Below, piece by piece: positions 1 through 8,272 of a stretch of 40,204 nt of DNA (positions are counted from its first letter, which is position 1; the number at the start of each line of letters is the position of its first letter). The notes beneath the pieces were generated by a model that did not search any database, was not told where the DNA came from, and saw nothing but the letters and a program-made list of their open reading frames with translations. The translations under genes were made by a program, and so were the position numbers. The DNA is from Halobacteriales archaeon SW_5_70_135 (GTDB lineage Archaea; Halobacteriota; Halobacteria; Halobacteriales; SW-7-71-33), in contig PXSK01000017.1 of NCBI GenBank assembly GCA_003022865.1, positions 1-40,204 on the forward strand, written 5' to 3'.

Positions 1-541
1 CGAGGGCGAGCGAGCGGAGCTCGTACAGCACCACGGTCGCGGCCTGACCGAGGTTCATCACCGGATACTCGGGGCTGGCGGGCACCGTACAGACCCGGTC
101 GAGGCGGGCGATCTCGTCGTTCGAGAGGCCGGTGCCCTCCCGGCCGAAGACGAGCGCGACGGGGGCCTCCACCCTGGCGAGGTCCTCGCGCAGTTCGGCG
201 GGCGTGACGAACGGGAAGCGGCAGTGCTTCGTGGCGTTCTCGTTGGTGATCGCCGTCGTGCCGACGGTGTGGTAGCTCTCGACGAGGTGTTCGAAGGTGA
301 CCTCGCGGGCGTTCGGCAGCACGTCCTCGCGGGCGTGACCGGCGAAGCCGTACGCCTCGCCGTCCGGAGAAAGCGGCGGCGGGTCCACGAGGAGGAGATC
401 GGAGAAGCCGAAGTTCTTCATCGACCGGGCGATCGTGCCGACGTTGCCGGGCGTCTCGGCGTCGACGATCGCCACCGCGGGTGCTCGGCGCTCTCCGCTC
501 TCCCCGCCGTCCGCCTCGTCGGTCGGCGCGTCCTCGGTCAC
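1..541 (-). CDS. RNA 2'-O-methyltransferase, SpoU/TrmJ-type (3' end cut by window edge)
   Basis: SPOUT-fold methyltransferase that should use S-adenosylmethionine to methylate a ribose 2'-OH in tRNA (archaeal TrmJ acts on C32) or rRNA. About 180 codons are present. Visible family motifs in order: DAETPGNVGTIARSMKNFG near the N-terminus, LVFGREGTGLSNDEI (motif 2), and EYPVMNLGQAATVVLYEL (motif 3, the knotted SAM site) close to the window edge. I placed the start at GTG 541. No ATG lies in frame just before the conserved core, and the first 20 or so residues are an acidic linker unlike the short N-terminus usual in this family. The GTG overlaps the stop of the upstream 25-codon relic (GTGA), so translation may depend on termination-reinitiation. 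Divergent from gltX. The family is certain; the exact RNA target is inferred. Confidence 0.88.
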   Translation of the reverse strand, partial: MTEDAPTDEADGGESGERRAPAVAIVDAETPGNVGTIARSMKNFGFSDLLLVDPPPLSPDGEAYGFAGHAREDVLPNAREVTFEHLVESYHTVGTTAITNENATKHCRFPFVTPAELREDLARVEAPVALVFGREGTGLSNDEIARLDRVCTVPASPEYPVMNLGQAATVVLYELRSLAL

Positions 542-615
542 GACTCGGGCGTCGTCGGTGAACACCTCGGACTCGTCAAAGCGCCACCCCCGGAGCCGAC
601 GCTGACCTTGCTCAT
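538..615 (-). pseudogene. Frameshifted N-terminal relic of a conserved haloarchaeal protein, now a 25-codon leader ORF
   Basis: An ORF from ATG 615 begins MSKVSVGS and stops at 538. One frame over, the same DNA reads LRGWRFDESEVFTDDARV. From memory, a conserved uncharacterised haloarchaeal protein begins MSKVSVGLRGWRFDE, so restoring one C in the GGC-TCC stretch (about 594-597) would rejoin the two halves. The remaining body of that protein is absent: after about 24 codons the restored frame runs straight into the methyltransferase. The TGA at 540-538 overlaps the GTG at 541-539. A TATA-like element 24-30 bases upstream of ATG 615 fits a leaderless mRNA starting there. Either a deletion plus frameshift left this relic, or one base is missing from the assembly. 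Confidence 0.6.
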
Positions 616-637
616 GACACCGGTGGGGGGCGAGCGG

Positions 638-644
638 GCAAAAG
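638..644 (-). promoter_or_regulatory. TATA-like element for the relic/methyltransferase transcript
   Basis: On the minus strand CTTTTG lies 24-30 bases before ATG 615. This is the usual distance for a leaderless haloarchaeal transcript, and it is the only AT-rich patch on this side of the divergent region. The facing gltX promoter is probably the TTTTCAC at 720-726, 24-30 bases before its ATG. Confidence 0.4.
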
Positions 645-749
645 TCGTCCGTCTCCCGCCCGTCGGTCGGGCTCGCCCGGCGGTCGCGAGTCGGGCCGCG
701 GCGACGCGTCCCGAGGGAGTTTTCACCGCCGCCCGGCAATCAAATCGCG

Positions 750-2495
750 ATGAACGCGGAACTCCGCGCTGACGTGGAGCGAGCGGCGGAGAAACACGCC
801 CTGTTGAACGCGGTGAAACACGAGAGCGACGCGGAGGTCGGCGCCGTGATGGGGCCGCTGATGGGCGAGAACCCCGAGTTCCGCGAGCACGCCGACGACG
901 TGCCCGGCGTCGTCGGGCAGGTGGTGAGCGAGGTCAACCGGACGGACCCCGGGAAGCGCCGCGCCCGCCTGGAGGCGGTCGCCCCCGAGGCGCTCGAGGC
1001 GCTCGAAGCGGACGCGGAGGAGACGGGACCGCTGCCGGAGCTGCCGAACGTCGAGGCCGACGACGAGGTTCGGATGCGCGCCGCGCCGAACCCGAACGGG
1101 CCGTGGCATCTGGGCAACGCCCGGATGGGGGCGGTGCTGGGCACGTACCGAGAGATGTACGACGGCCACCTGATCGTCCGCTTCGACGACACCGATCCGG
1201 AGACGAAGCGACCCGACCTCGACGCCTACGACGCCATCCTGCGCGATCTCGCGTATCTCGGCTTCGAGCCGGACACCGTGATCAGGGCGAGCGACCGGCT
1301 GGAGACGTACTACGAGCACGCCCGCGAGCTGATCGAGGCCGGCGGCGCCTACGCCTGCGCCTGTCCGCAGGAGCAGTTCTCGGAGCTGAAGCGCGCGGGC
1401 GAGGCCTGTGACCACCGCGACCGCTCGGCCGCCGAGTCGCTGTCGATCTTCGAGGCGATGGTCGACGGCGAGTACGACCCCGGCGAGACGGTGCTGCGCG
1501 TGCGCACGGACATCGAGCACAGGAACCCCGCCCTGCGGGACTGGGTGGCGTTCCGGACGATCGACACACCCCATCCCCGCGAGGCGGCCGCCGACTACCG
1601 CTGCTGGCCGATGCTCGACTTCCAGTCCGGCGTGGACGACCACCTCACCGGCGTCACCCACATCGTCCGCGGCATCGACCTCCAGGACTCCGCCAAGCGC
1701 CAGCGGTTCGTCTACGACTACTTCGACTGGGAGTACCCCGAGGTCGTCCACTGGGGCCACGTCCGGACGGAGGAGTACGACGTGCCGATGTCCACGTCGA
1801 GCATCAAGGAGCGCGTCGACGCCGGCGACCTGGACGGCTGGGACGACCCCCGTGCGCCGACGGTGGCGAGCGTGCGCCGCCGCGGGATCCGCGGCGAGGC
1901 GCTGACGCGGGCGCTCACCGCGCTGGGCACCTCGACGAGCAACGTCGACCTCTCGATGTCGGCGGTGTACGCGGAGAACCGCGACCTGATCGACGACGCG
2001 GCCGACCGCCACTTCCTCGTGCGCGACACGGCCGAGGGTGACGCCGAGGACGGCGGCGGCGCGGTCGAGCGCCGGGTGGTCGACGGCCCCGAGACGGGCA
2101 CGCCGCCGGTCCACCCCGAACACGAGGAGCGCGGCCGCCGCGAGCTGCCCGTCTCGGACGGCGTGCTGGTCGAGTCCCGGGACCTCCCCGCGAACGGCGA
2201 GCGGGTCTGGCTGAAGGGGTTGGGCTGCGTGCGTCACACCTCCGACGCCTTCCGGTTCGAGAGCCGGGACCTCGACCTGGTGCGCGACGGCGAGGTGTCG
2301 GTCGTCCACTGGGTGCCCGCCGACCGGCCCCGTCGCGTGCGACTGCGCACCCCGGACGGCGACGTCGAGGGGTACGCCGAGACGACGCTCCGGGACGACG
2401 CCGTCGGCGACCTGGTGCAGTTCGAGCGCGTCGGCTACGGCCGGGTCGACGCCCAGGCCGAGGACCACACCGTCGTCTACTACGCCCACCGCTGA
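750..2495 (+). CDS. gltX: Glutamyl-tRNA synthetase (archaeal type)
   Basis: Class I aminoacyl-tRNA synthetase that charges tRNA-Glu with glutamate. In archaea lacking GlnRS it also mischarges tRNA-Gln for later amidation by GatDE. The 581 residues match the long archaeal form: an N-terminal extension of about 100 residues, the HIGH-type motif HLGN at residues 120-123 in PNPNGPWHLGN, the FDDTDPETKRP segment, a KMSKS-type loop reading MSTSSIK at 347-353, and a beta-barrel anticodon-binding C-terminal half. The STSS form of the loop lacks the usual lysine, a known variation in GlxRS enzymes. The ATG at 750 fits a leaderless transcript from TTTTCAC at 720-726. Divergent from the methyltransferase; the ferredoxin follows 45 bases downstream. 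Confidence 0.97.
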   Translation: MNAELRADVERAAEKHALLNAVKHESDAEVGAVMGPLMGENPEFREHADDVPGVVGQVVSEVNRTDPGKRRARLEAVAPEALEALEADAEETGPLPELPNVEADDEVRMRAAPNPNGPWHLGNARMGAVLGTYREMYDGHLIVRFDDTDPETKRPDLDAYDAILRDLAYLGFEPDTVIRASDRLETYYEHARELIEAGGAYACACPQEQFSELKRAGEACDHRDRSAAESLSIFEAMVDGEYDPGETVLRVRTDIEHRNPALRDWVAFRTIDTPHPREAAADYRCWPMLDFQSGVDDHLTGVTHIVRGIDLQDSAKRQRFVYDYFDWEYPEVVHWGHVRTEEYDVPMSTSSIKERVDAGDLDGWDDPRAPTVASVRRRGIRGEALTRALTALGTSTSNVDLSMSAVYAENRDLIDDAADRHFLVRDTAEGDAEDGGGAVERRVVDGPETGTPPVHPEHEERGRRELPVSDGVLVESRDLPANGERVWLKGLGCVRHTSDAFRFESRDLDLVRDGEVSVVHWVPADRPRRVRLRTPDGDVEGYAETTLRDDAVGDLVQFERVGYGRVDAQAEDHTVVYYAHR

Positions 2496-2870
<375 letters not shown>

Positions 2871-2930
2871 GAGCGGCGACGCCGACTCGGAACGAGACGA
2901 CCCGTCGGTGTGCGGCCTCGCGACCGCGGT

Positions 2931-2944
2931 TTAGGCACGCCTAA
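2931..2944. promoter_or_regulatory. Iron box 1 (DtxR/Idr-type operator)
   Basis: Perfect inverted repeat TTAGG-CACG-CCTAA. The TTAGG-N4-CCTAA architecture is the core of DtxR/IdeR-family operators, and haloarchaeal Idr regulators belong to that family. It lies 42-55 bases before the GT75 start and 14 bases upstream of box 2. Regulator identity is inferred. Confidence 0.72.
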
Positions 2945-2957
2945 GACCGCCAGGTAT

Positions 2958-2975
2958 TTTTAGGGCCACCTAAAA
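2958..2975. promoter_or_regulatory. Iron box 2 overlapping the GT75 promoter
   Basis: Perfect inverted repeat TTTTAGG-GCCA-CCTAAAA, 7-base arms with a 4-base spacer, ending 10 bases before the GT75 ATG. It overlaps the only TATA-like sequence (TATTTTTA, 2955-2962), placed correctly for a leaderless transcript. An iron-loaded repressor bound here would block TBP/TFB or polymerase. Confidence 0.78.
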
Positions 2976-2985
2976 CAGGCGGTCG

Positions 2986-4122
2986 ATGAGCGAGGACACC
3001 TGTGTGGTCGCGCCGACGATCCGGAACCCGGCCTTTCTGCGGGAGTACGTCGCGAACGCACGCGAGCACGGCCATGCCGACCGACTGCACGTCTGTCTCG
3101 TCACCGAGGAGTTCCGTGACACGGCGGCGATGCGGTCGATGCTCGAGGACCTGGGCGTTCCCGGGCGGGTGTTCGCGGCGGCGGACCGCCGGGAGTGGTT
3201 CGAGGAGCACGGGCTCGCGGCGTACGCCGACCTCGTGCCGGCGGAGAGTCACGCCCAGACCTCCTTCGGACTGCTGTACATGTGGGCGAACGACTTCGAA
3301 GTCGGCGTCTTCCTCGACGACGACACCCGTCCACATCCGGAGTTCGACTTCTTCGGCGGCCACTACCGGAACCTCGACCGCGACAGACCGGTCGAGACCC
3401 GCAGTTCGGACACGCAGTGGGTGAACGTGCTCGACGGCGTCGCCGACCTCTACCCTCGCGGCTACCCGTACGGCGCGACGGAGGAGACGACCACGCGGGA
3501 GACGGCACCGACCGGCGAGGCCGTCGCTTCGCAGGGGCTGTGGACCGGCGTGCCCGACCTCGACGCGGTGCGGGTCCTCGCCGACGGCGACACGCGGGGG
3601 CGGTCCTCCGTGCGGCTCTCGCGGGCGGACTACGACGACCCGCTGTTCGCGGTGGCGCCGGGGAACTACACGACGGTCTGTTCGATGAACCTCGCCTTCC
3701 GCCGGGAGGTCGTGCCGGCCTTCTACCAGCTGCCGATGGACGACAACCCGTGGGGGGTGGGGCGGTTCGACGACATCTGGAGCGGCGTGTTGCTGAAGCG
3801 GGCCGCCGACGCCGTCGGGCGCACGCTGCTGACGGGGACGCCGCTGTGTGTCCACGAGAAGGCACCGCGGTCGACGTTTGGCGACCTGCGCGCGGAGGCC
3901 CCCGCCCTCGAACTGAACGAACACCTCTGGCGGATCGTCGACGACGCCGGCGAGGACGCCGACAGCTTCCGCGAGGTCACCCGCGCGACCGCCGAAGCGC
4001 TCCGTCGCGCGGAGCCGGGCCTCGACAACGACGACTTCCTGCCGTACGTCGCCGACCGTCTCGACCGCTGGCTCGACTGTCTCGCGGCGCTCGACCGCGA
4101 CCGCGTCCCCGCCGACGACTGA
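2986..4122 (+). CDS. GT75-family protein (UDP-arabinopyranose mutase / reversibly glycosylated polypeptide-like)
   Basis: 378-residue soluble GT-A-type protein matching plant RGP/UDP-arabinopyranose mutases, which interconvert UDP-arabinopyranose and UDP-arabinofuranose and self-glycosylate on arginine. Landmarks: the DDD nucleotide-sugar/metal triad at residues 111-113 (VFLDDDTRP), RGYP with Arg158 where the plant enzymes carry the glycosylated arginine, SQGLWTGVPDLDA at 182-194, CSMNLAFRRE at 232-241, RFDDIWSG at 260-267 (plant RYDDMWAG), and CVHEKA at 288-293. The second plant catalytic arginine (Arg165) is replaced here by Thr165, so true mutase activity is uncertain; it might be a glycosyltransferase or use another sugar. 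Two iron boxes sit at its promoter and the ferric transporter genes follow. Family assignment is strong, substrate unknown. Confidence 0.8.
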   Translation: MSEDTCVVAPTIRNPAFLREYVANAREHGHADRLHVCLVTEEFRDTAAMRSMLEDLGVPGRVFAAADRREWFEEHGLAAYADLVPAESHAQTSFGLLYMWANDFEVGVFLDDDTRPHPEFDFFGGHYRNLDRDRPVETRSSDTQWVNVLDGVADLYPRGYPYGATEETTTRETAPTGEAVASQGLWTGVPDLDAVRVLADGDTRGRSSVRLSRADYDDPLFAVAPGNYTTVCSMNLAFRREVVPAFYQLPMDDNPWGVGRFDDIWSGVLLKRAADAVGRTLLTGTPLCVHEKAPRSTFGDLRAEAPALELNEHLWRIVDDAGEDADSFREVTRATAEALRRAEPGLDNDDFLPYVADRLDRWLDCLAALDRDRVPADD

Positions 4123-4150
4123 GACGAGACCACTTCGGAACCACTAAGTG

Positions 4151-4168
4151 TTTTAGGCTGACCTAAAA
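4151..4168. promoter_or_regulatory. Iron box 3 at the ferric transporter start
   Basis: Perfect inverted repeat TTTTAGG-CTGA-CCTAAAA, the same 7-4-7 architecture and identical arms as box 2, ending 4 bases before the ATG of the iron-binding protein gene. This overlaps the expected start of a leaderless transcript. Its association with an iron transporter is the strongest support for reading all three boxes as iron-responsive. Confidence 0.8.
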
Positions 4169-4172
4169 GCGT

Positions 4173-5285
4173 ATGAGCGACTGGAGCCGGCGACGGTTCG
4201 TCGTATCGACGGGGGCGGTCGGGCTGACCGGACTGACCGGCTGTCTCGGCGGAGACGACGGCGACGGCGACGGCGGCGACGAACCGGGACAGGTCGGCTC
4301 CGGACGGCTGGGGCGCGACCCGCCCGGCGGGACGCCGATCGCGGACCTGCCCGACCTCTCGGGGGAGATCGACCTCTACTCCGGCCGCGGGCAGCCGCTG
4401 GTGGGCGAGCTGATCGACTTCCTCGACTCGGCGTACCCCGACCTGACGATCACCCCGCGGTACGACAGCGCGAACAACCTGCTCGGGCGCCTGGACAACG
4501 AGGGCGACAACAGCCCGGCGGACGTGTTCTTCACGGTCAACGCCGGCGCCCTGGGGGCACTGAACGACCGCGGACGCGCACTCGAACTCGGTGACGAGGT
4601 GCTCTCGATGGCCCGCGAGCGGTTCCGCGCGCCCGACGGCCGCTGGGTCGGCACCTCCGGTCGGGTGCGGACGGTGCCGTACGATACCGAGACGCTCGAT
4701 GGGGTGCCCGAGGACGTCTTCGCGTACCCCGACGACGAGCGCTTCCAGGACGCGGTGGGCTGGGCGCCGACGTACTCCTCGTTTCAGGCGTTCGTCACCG
4801 CGATGCGCGTCCTGAACGGCCGCGACCGCACCCGGGGGTGGCTGGAGGGGATGATAGCGCAGGGCGCCGAGGAGTACAACGACGAGTTCCTCGTCGCGCA
4901 GGCGGTCGCCGACGGCGACCTCGTGGCGGGGTTCACGAACCACTACTACGTCCAGCGGGTGATCGAGGCTCGAGACGACCCGCCGATAGCGACGGGCAAC
5001 ACGACGAACGACGCCGGCTCCGTCTTCAACGTCGCCGGCGCGGCCGTCGTCGACACCGCCTCCGACCCCGACACCGCCCGGACGTTCGTCCGTCACCTGC
5101 TGTCGGCGGAGGCCCAGGAGTACTTCGTCGTCTCGCGCACCTTCGAGTACCCCGCCATCCCGGAGGTGGACCCGCTCGACCGGCTCCCCTCGCTGGAGGA
5201 GTTGGACCCGCCGGACGTCGACCTCACCCGCTTGTCGAACTTGGAGCCGACGATCGACTTACTTAGGGACGTGGGGCTGCTGTAG
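4173..5285 (+). CDS. Ferric iron ABC transporter substrate-binding lipoprotein (FbpA-like)
   Basis: Extracytoplasmic solute-binding protein of the FbpA/transferrin-like class, 370 residues, delivering Fe(III) to the permease encoded next. The N-terminus has a twin-arginine signal (SRRRFV) followed by a lipobox-like LTGCLGG, so it is probably Tat-exported and lipid-anchored on the outer face. An Asp/Gly-rich linker follows, then the binding fold starting EIDLYSGRG. The consecutive tyrosines Y258-Y259 (NHYYVQR) match the tyrosine pair that coordinates iron in FbpA proteins. First gene of an apparent fbpABC-type operon directly behind iron box 3; 13 bases separate it from the permease gene. The iron substrate is inferred from family, tyrosine pair and operator. 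Confidence 0.9.
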   Translation: MSDWSRRRFVVSTGAVGLTGLTGCLGGDDGDGDGGDEPGQVGSGRLGRDPPGGTPIADLPDLSGEIDLYSGRGQPLVGELIDFLDSAYPDLTITPRYDSANNLLGRLDNEGDNSPADVFFTVNAGALGALNDRGRALELGDEVLSMARERFRAPDGRWVGTSGRVRTVPYDTETLDGVPEDVFAYPDDERFQDAVGWAPTYSSFQAFVTAMRVLNGRDRTRGWLEGMIAQGAEEYNDEFLVAQAVADGDLVAGFTNHYYVQRVIEARDDPPIATGNTTNDAGSVFNVAGAAVVDTASDPDTARTFVRHLLSAEAQEYFVVSRTFEYPAIPEVDPLDRLPSLEELDPPDVDLTRLSNLEPTIDLLRDVGLL

Positions 5286-5298
5286 CCGGACACGCCAC

Positions 5299-6993
5299 AT
5301 GGCGACGGACACGACGACCGGACCGACGACCGCCCCCGGGGAGCGCGAGCGACCGGCGACCGACGACGCGGACGCCGACGCCGACACCGGCACCGGCACC
5401 GACGTCACCGACGGGAACGCCGACCTCCCCACGAGCGTCGTCCTCGCCGCCGGTGCCGTCGCCGCCGCCGTCCTGTTGCCGCTGTTGTGGCTGCTGGTCG
5501 CCGGCCTCGACGCCGGTGTCGAGGGCCTACGGGCGACGGTCCGGCCGACCGCCGTCCGGGTGATGGGCAACAGTCTCGTGCTCGTCACACTCGTCACCGC
5601 GTGTTCGACGGCGATCGGCGTGCCGCTGGCCTACCTCGTCGTCCGCACGGACCTCCCGCTGCGGCGCTTTTTCACCGTCGCCGCCGCCCTGCCGCTCGTC
5701 GTGCCCTCCTACATCGGTGCCTTCGCCTTCGTCTCGGCGTTCGGCCGCTCGGGCGACCTCAACGGCGCGCTCGTCGGACTCGGACTCGGACTCCCTCGCG
5801 TCCCCGAGGTCGCCGGCCTGGAGGGGACGACGCTCGTGCTCACGCTGTACACCTACCCGTACGTCTTTCTCACCGCCCGCGCCGCGCTCGTCTCGATGGA
5901 CGACTCTCTCGTCGAGGCCGCCCGCACGCTCGGTCACGGCCGCCTGGCGGCGTTTCGCCGGGTGACCGCCCCGCGGATCCGTCCCGCCGTCGGCGCCGGT
6001 GCTCTGCTCGTCGCGCTGTACGCCCTCTCCGATTTCGGTACGCCCGCGATCCTCCGGTACGACGTCTACACCCGGGTGATCTTCGTCGAGCAGCGCGCCT
6101 TCAACACCGACCTCGCCGCGGTCCTCTCGATCCAGCTGGTCGTGGTGACGGCCGTCGTGCTCGCGGTCGAGTCCCGGCTGCGCGGCGACGCGCCGGTCCA
6201 CTCGACGGGCGGTCGCTCGACCGACCGCGTTCGACTGGGCCGCTGGCGCTGGGTCGCCGCGCTGCTGCCGACCGCCGTCGCCCTCGTCGCGCTGGCCGTG
6301 CCGCTGGCGGTGCTGGTGCTGTGGCTGCTCCGCGACGCCGCCAGCACCGGTGCGGCGCTCGCTTTCCAGCCCTCCTACGCGGTCAACTCCGTGGCCGTCG
6401 CCGGCGGGGCCGCCCTGCTCACCGCGGCGCTCGGCCTGCCGGTGGCCTACGTCGCCGCCCGTGGCGACTCCCGCCTGGCCGGGCTGGTCGAGCGGGCCAC
6501 CTGGGTCGGCTACGCCGTGCCCGGCGTCGTGCTCGGCCTGGCGCTGGTCTACTTCGGCGCCCGCTACGGCGGCGGACTCTACCGGCAGGGGCTCGTTCTG
6601 CTGCCGCTTCTGGTGTTCGCCTACGTCGTCCGCTTCCTCCCGCAGGCCGTCGGCGCCACCCGCGCCTCCGTCCTCGGGGTCGACCCGCGACTGCCGGAGG
6701 CCGCCCGCTCGCTCGGCGCCGACCGCGGCCGGTCGTTCCGCCGGGTGGTCCTCCCGCTGGTGGCGCCCGGCCTGATCGCCGGCGCCGCGCTGGTCTTTCT
6801 GACGACGATGAAGGAACTGCCCGCGACGTTACTGCTGCGACCCGCCGGCTTCAGCACGCTGGCGACACACATCTGGAGCGTGCAGGACCAGGGCTACTTC
6901 GGCTACGCCGCCGTCCCCGCGCTGATCCTGCTCGGCGTCTCCGCGCTGTCGATGTACGTCCTCGTCCGCACGGAGGGTGGCAATGTCAGGTGA
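5299..6993 (+). CDS. Ferric iron ABC transporter permease (fused two-domain, FbpB-like)
   Basis: Integral membrane permease of 564 residues containing two tandem binding-protein-dependent permease domains, as in FbpB/SfuB. Each half carries its own EAA loop for docking the ATPase: EAARTLGHGRLAAFRRV in the first and EAARSLGADRGRSFRRV in the second. About twelve hydrophobic segments are readable. The N-terminal 40 or so residues are a polar Asp/Thr-rich cytoplasmic extension. It imports Fe(III) released by the lipoprotein encoded upstream and is powered by the ATPase encoded downstream, whose start lies inside its 3' end, indicating translational coupling. Confidence 0.92.
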   Translation: MATDTTTGPTTAPGERERPATDDADADADTGTGTDVTDGNADLPTSVVLAAGAVAAAVLLPLLWLLVAGLDAGVEGLRATVRPTAVRVMGNSLVLVTLVTACSTAIGVPLAYLVVRTDLPLRRFFTVAAALPLVVPSYIGAFAFVSAFGRSGDLNGALVGLGLGLPRVPEVAGLEGTTLVLTLYTYPYVFLTARAALVSMDDSLVEAARTLGHGRLAAFRRVTAPRIRPAVGAGALLVALYALSDFGTPAILRYDVYTRVIFVEQRAFNTDLAAVLSIQLVVVTAVVLAVESRLRGDAPVHSTGGRSTDRVRLGRWRWVAALLPTAVALVALAVPLAVLVLWLLRDAASTGAALAFQPSYAVNSVAVAGGAALLTAALGLPVAYVAARGDSRLAGLVERATWVGYAVPGVVLGLALVYFGARYGGGLYRQGLVLLPLLVFAYVVRFLPQAVGATRASVLGVDPRLPEAARSLGADRGRSFRRVVLPLVAPGLIAGAALVFLTTMKELPATLLLRPAGFSTLATHIWSVQDQGYFGYAAVPALILLGVSALSMYVLVRTEGGNVR

Positions 6994-8272
6994 CGACTCC
7001 CGCGACCCCGAGCCGGACGGCGGCACCGCCACGGCCGCCGACACCGGCGCCGGCGCCGACGGCGATGTCCCCGACCCGGCCGACCGGACGGAGCCGTACC
7101 CCCACGGCTGGGCGCGCCCCTCCGCCGCGGAGGGCGAGGTGGCGCTGTCGCTGTCGGGCGTCACCAAGCGCTTCGGCGCGACGCCGGCGGCCGAGGACCT
7201 CTCGCTGTCGGTGTACGAGGGCGAACTGCTCACCGTCGTCGGCCCCTCCGGCTGCGGGAAGACGACGACGCTACGGCTGATCGCCGGGCTGGAGCGACCC
7301 GACGCCGGCATAGTCCGCGTCGGCGGCGAGGTCGTCGCCGGCGACGGGGGGTTCGTCCCCGCCGAGGAGCGCGACGTCGGCGTCGTCTTCCAGGAGTTCG
7401 CGCTGTTTCCCCACATGACGACGGCCGAGAACGTCGGCTTCGGCCTCGACGACCGCCCGCAGGCCGAGCGCGAGCGGCGCGTCGAGGAGCTGCTCGACCT
7501 GGTCGGTCTGTCGGCCGAGCGGGACGCCTACCCGGACGAGCTCTCCGGCGGCCAGCAGCAGCGGGTCGCACTGGCCCGCTCGCTGGCGCCCGAACCCGAG
7601 GTGTTGCTGCTCGACGAGCCGTTCGCCAACCTCGACGTGGACCTGCGCGAGCGGATGCGCGAGGAGGTGCGGGCCATCCTGCGGGAGGCCGGCGTCACGG
7701 CCGTCTCCGTCACCCACGACCAGGAGGAGGCGCTGTCGATCGGCGACCGCGTCGCCGTCATGCACGACGGCGGCCTGGAGCAGGTGGGTCGCCCGGAGCG
7801 GGTGTTCCAGCATCCCGAGTCGCGGTTCGTCGCCGGCTTCCTCGGGCACGCCTCCTTCGTGCCGGGCAGCGTCACCGGCGAGGCCGTCGAGACCGCCATC
7901 GGCGGCGTCTCGGCCGACCGCGTCTACGGGCTCGGCCCCGAGTACGAGTGGTCCACGGTCGACCTCCTAGTGCGACCCGACGACCTCGCCGCCCGTCCGG
8001 CCCCCGAGGGCGACGCCGACGGCCGCGTCGTCGGCCGCCAGTTCCTCGGTGCCACCGTGAAGTACCGCGTCGAACTCGACGACGACGGCGTCGTCGAGTG
8101 TGCCCACAACCACACCGAGCACATAGAGCGCGGCGCCCCCGTCTCCGTAGACTTCGTCGCCGACCACGACCTCGCCTGGTTCCCGCGGTCCCGACCCGGT
8201 GCCGACGGCGGCGACAGCCCGGCGGTGGACGGCGCCAGGCCGGAACGCGACGACGGCCACGATGCCGGCTGA
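6983..8272 (+). CDS. Ferric iron ABC transporter ATP-binding protein (FbpC/PotA-like)
   Basis: ABC ATPase energising the ferric importer. Walker A is GPSGCGKTT near residue 87, the signature LSGGQQQRVALARSL begins near residue 187, and Walker B VLLLDEPFANLD begins near residue 207, followed by the switch histidine region SVTHDQEEAL. The C-terminal third resembles the TOBE/OB-type regulatory domain of the FbpC/PotA group. The first 50 residues are a low-complexity acidic leader. I chose ATG 6983, which overlaps the permease stop by 11 bases; GTG 6977 is an alternative. The stop overlaps the ATG of the GT-C gene (8262), so at least four genes appear translationally linked. Confidence 0.93.
   Translation: MSGDDSRDPEPDGGTATAADTGAGADGDVPDPADRTEPYPHGWARPSAAEGEVALSLSGVTKRFGATPAAEDLSLSVYEGELLTVVGPSGCGKTTTLRLIAGLERPDAGIVRVGGEVVAGDGGFVPAEERDVGVVFQEFALFPHMTTAENVGFGLDDRPQAERERRVEELLDLVGLSAERDAYPDELSGGQQQRVALARSLAPEPEVLLLDEPFANLDVDLRERMREEVRAILREAGVTAVSVTHDQEEALSIGDRVAVMHDGGLEQVGRPERVFQHPESRFVAGFLGHASFVPGSVTGEAVETAIGGVSADRVYGLGPEYEWSTVDLLVRPDDLAARPAPEGDADGRVVGRQFLGATVKYRVELDDDGVVECAHNHTEHIERGAPVSVDFVADHDLAWFPRSRPGADGGDSPAVDGARPERDDGHDAG

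Noticed and set aside
5487-7280. 597-codon plus-strand frame overlapping the permease
   Set aside because: Arg-rich frame-shifted reading of the permease and ATPase genes.
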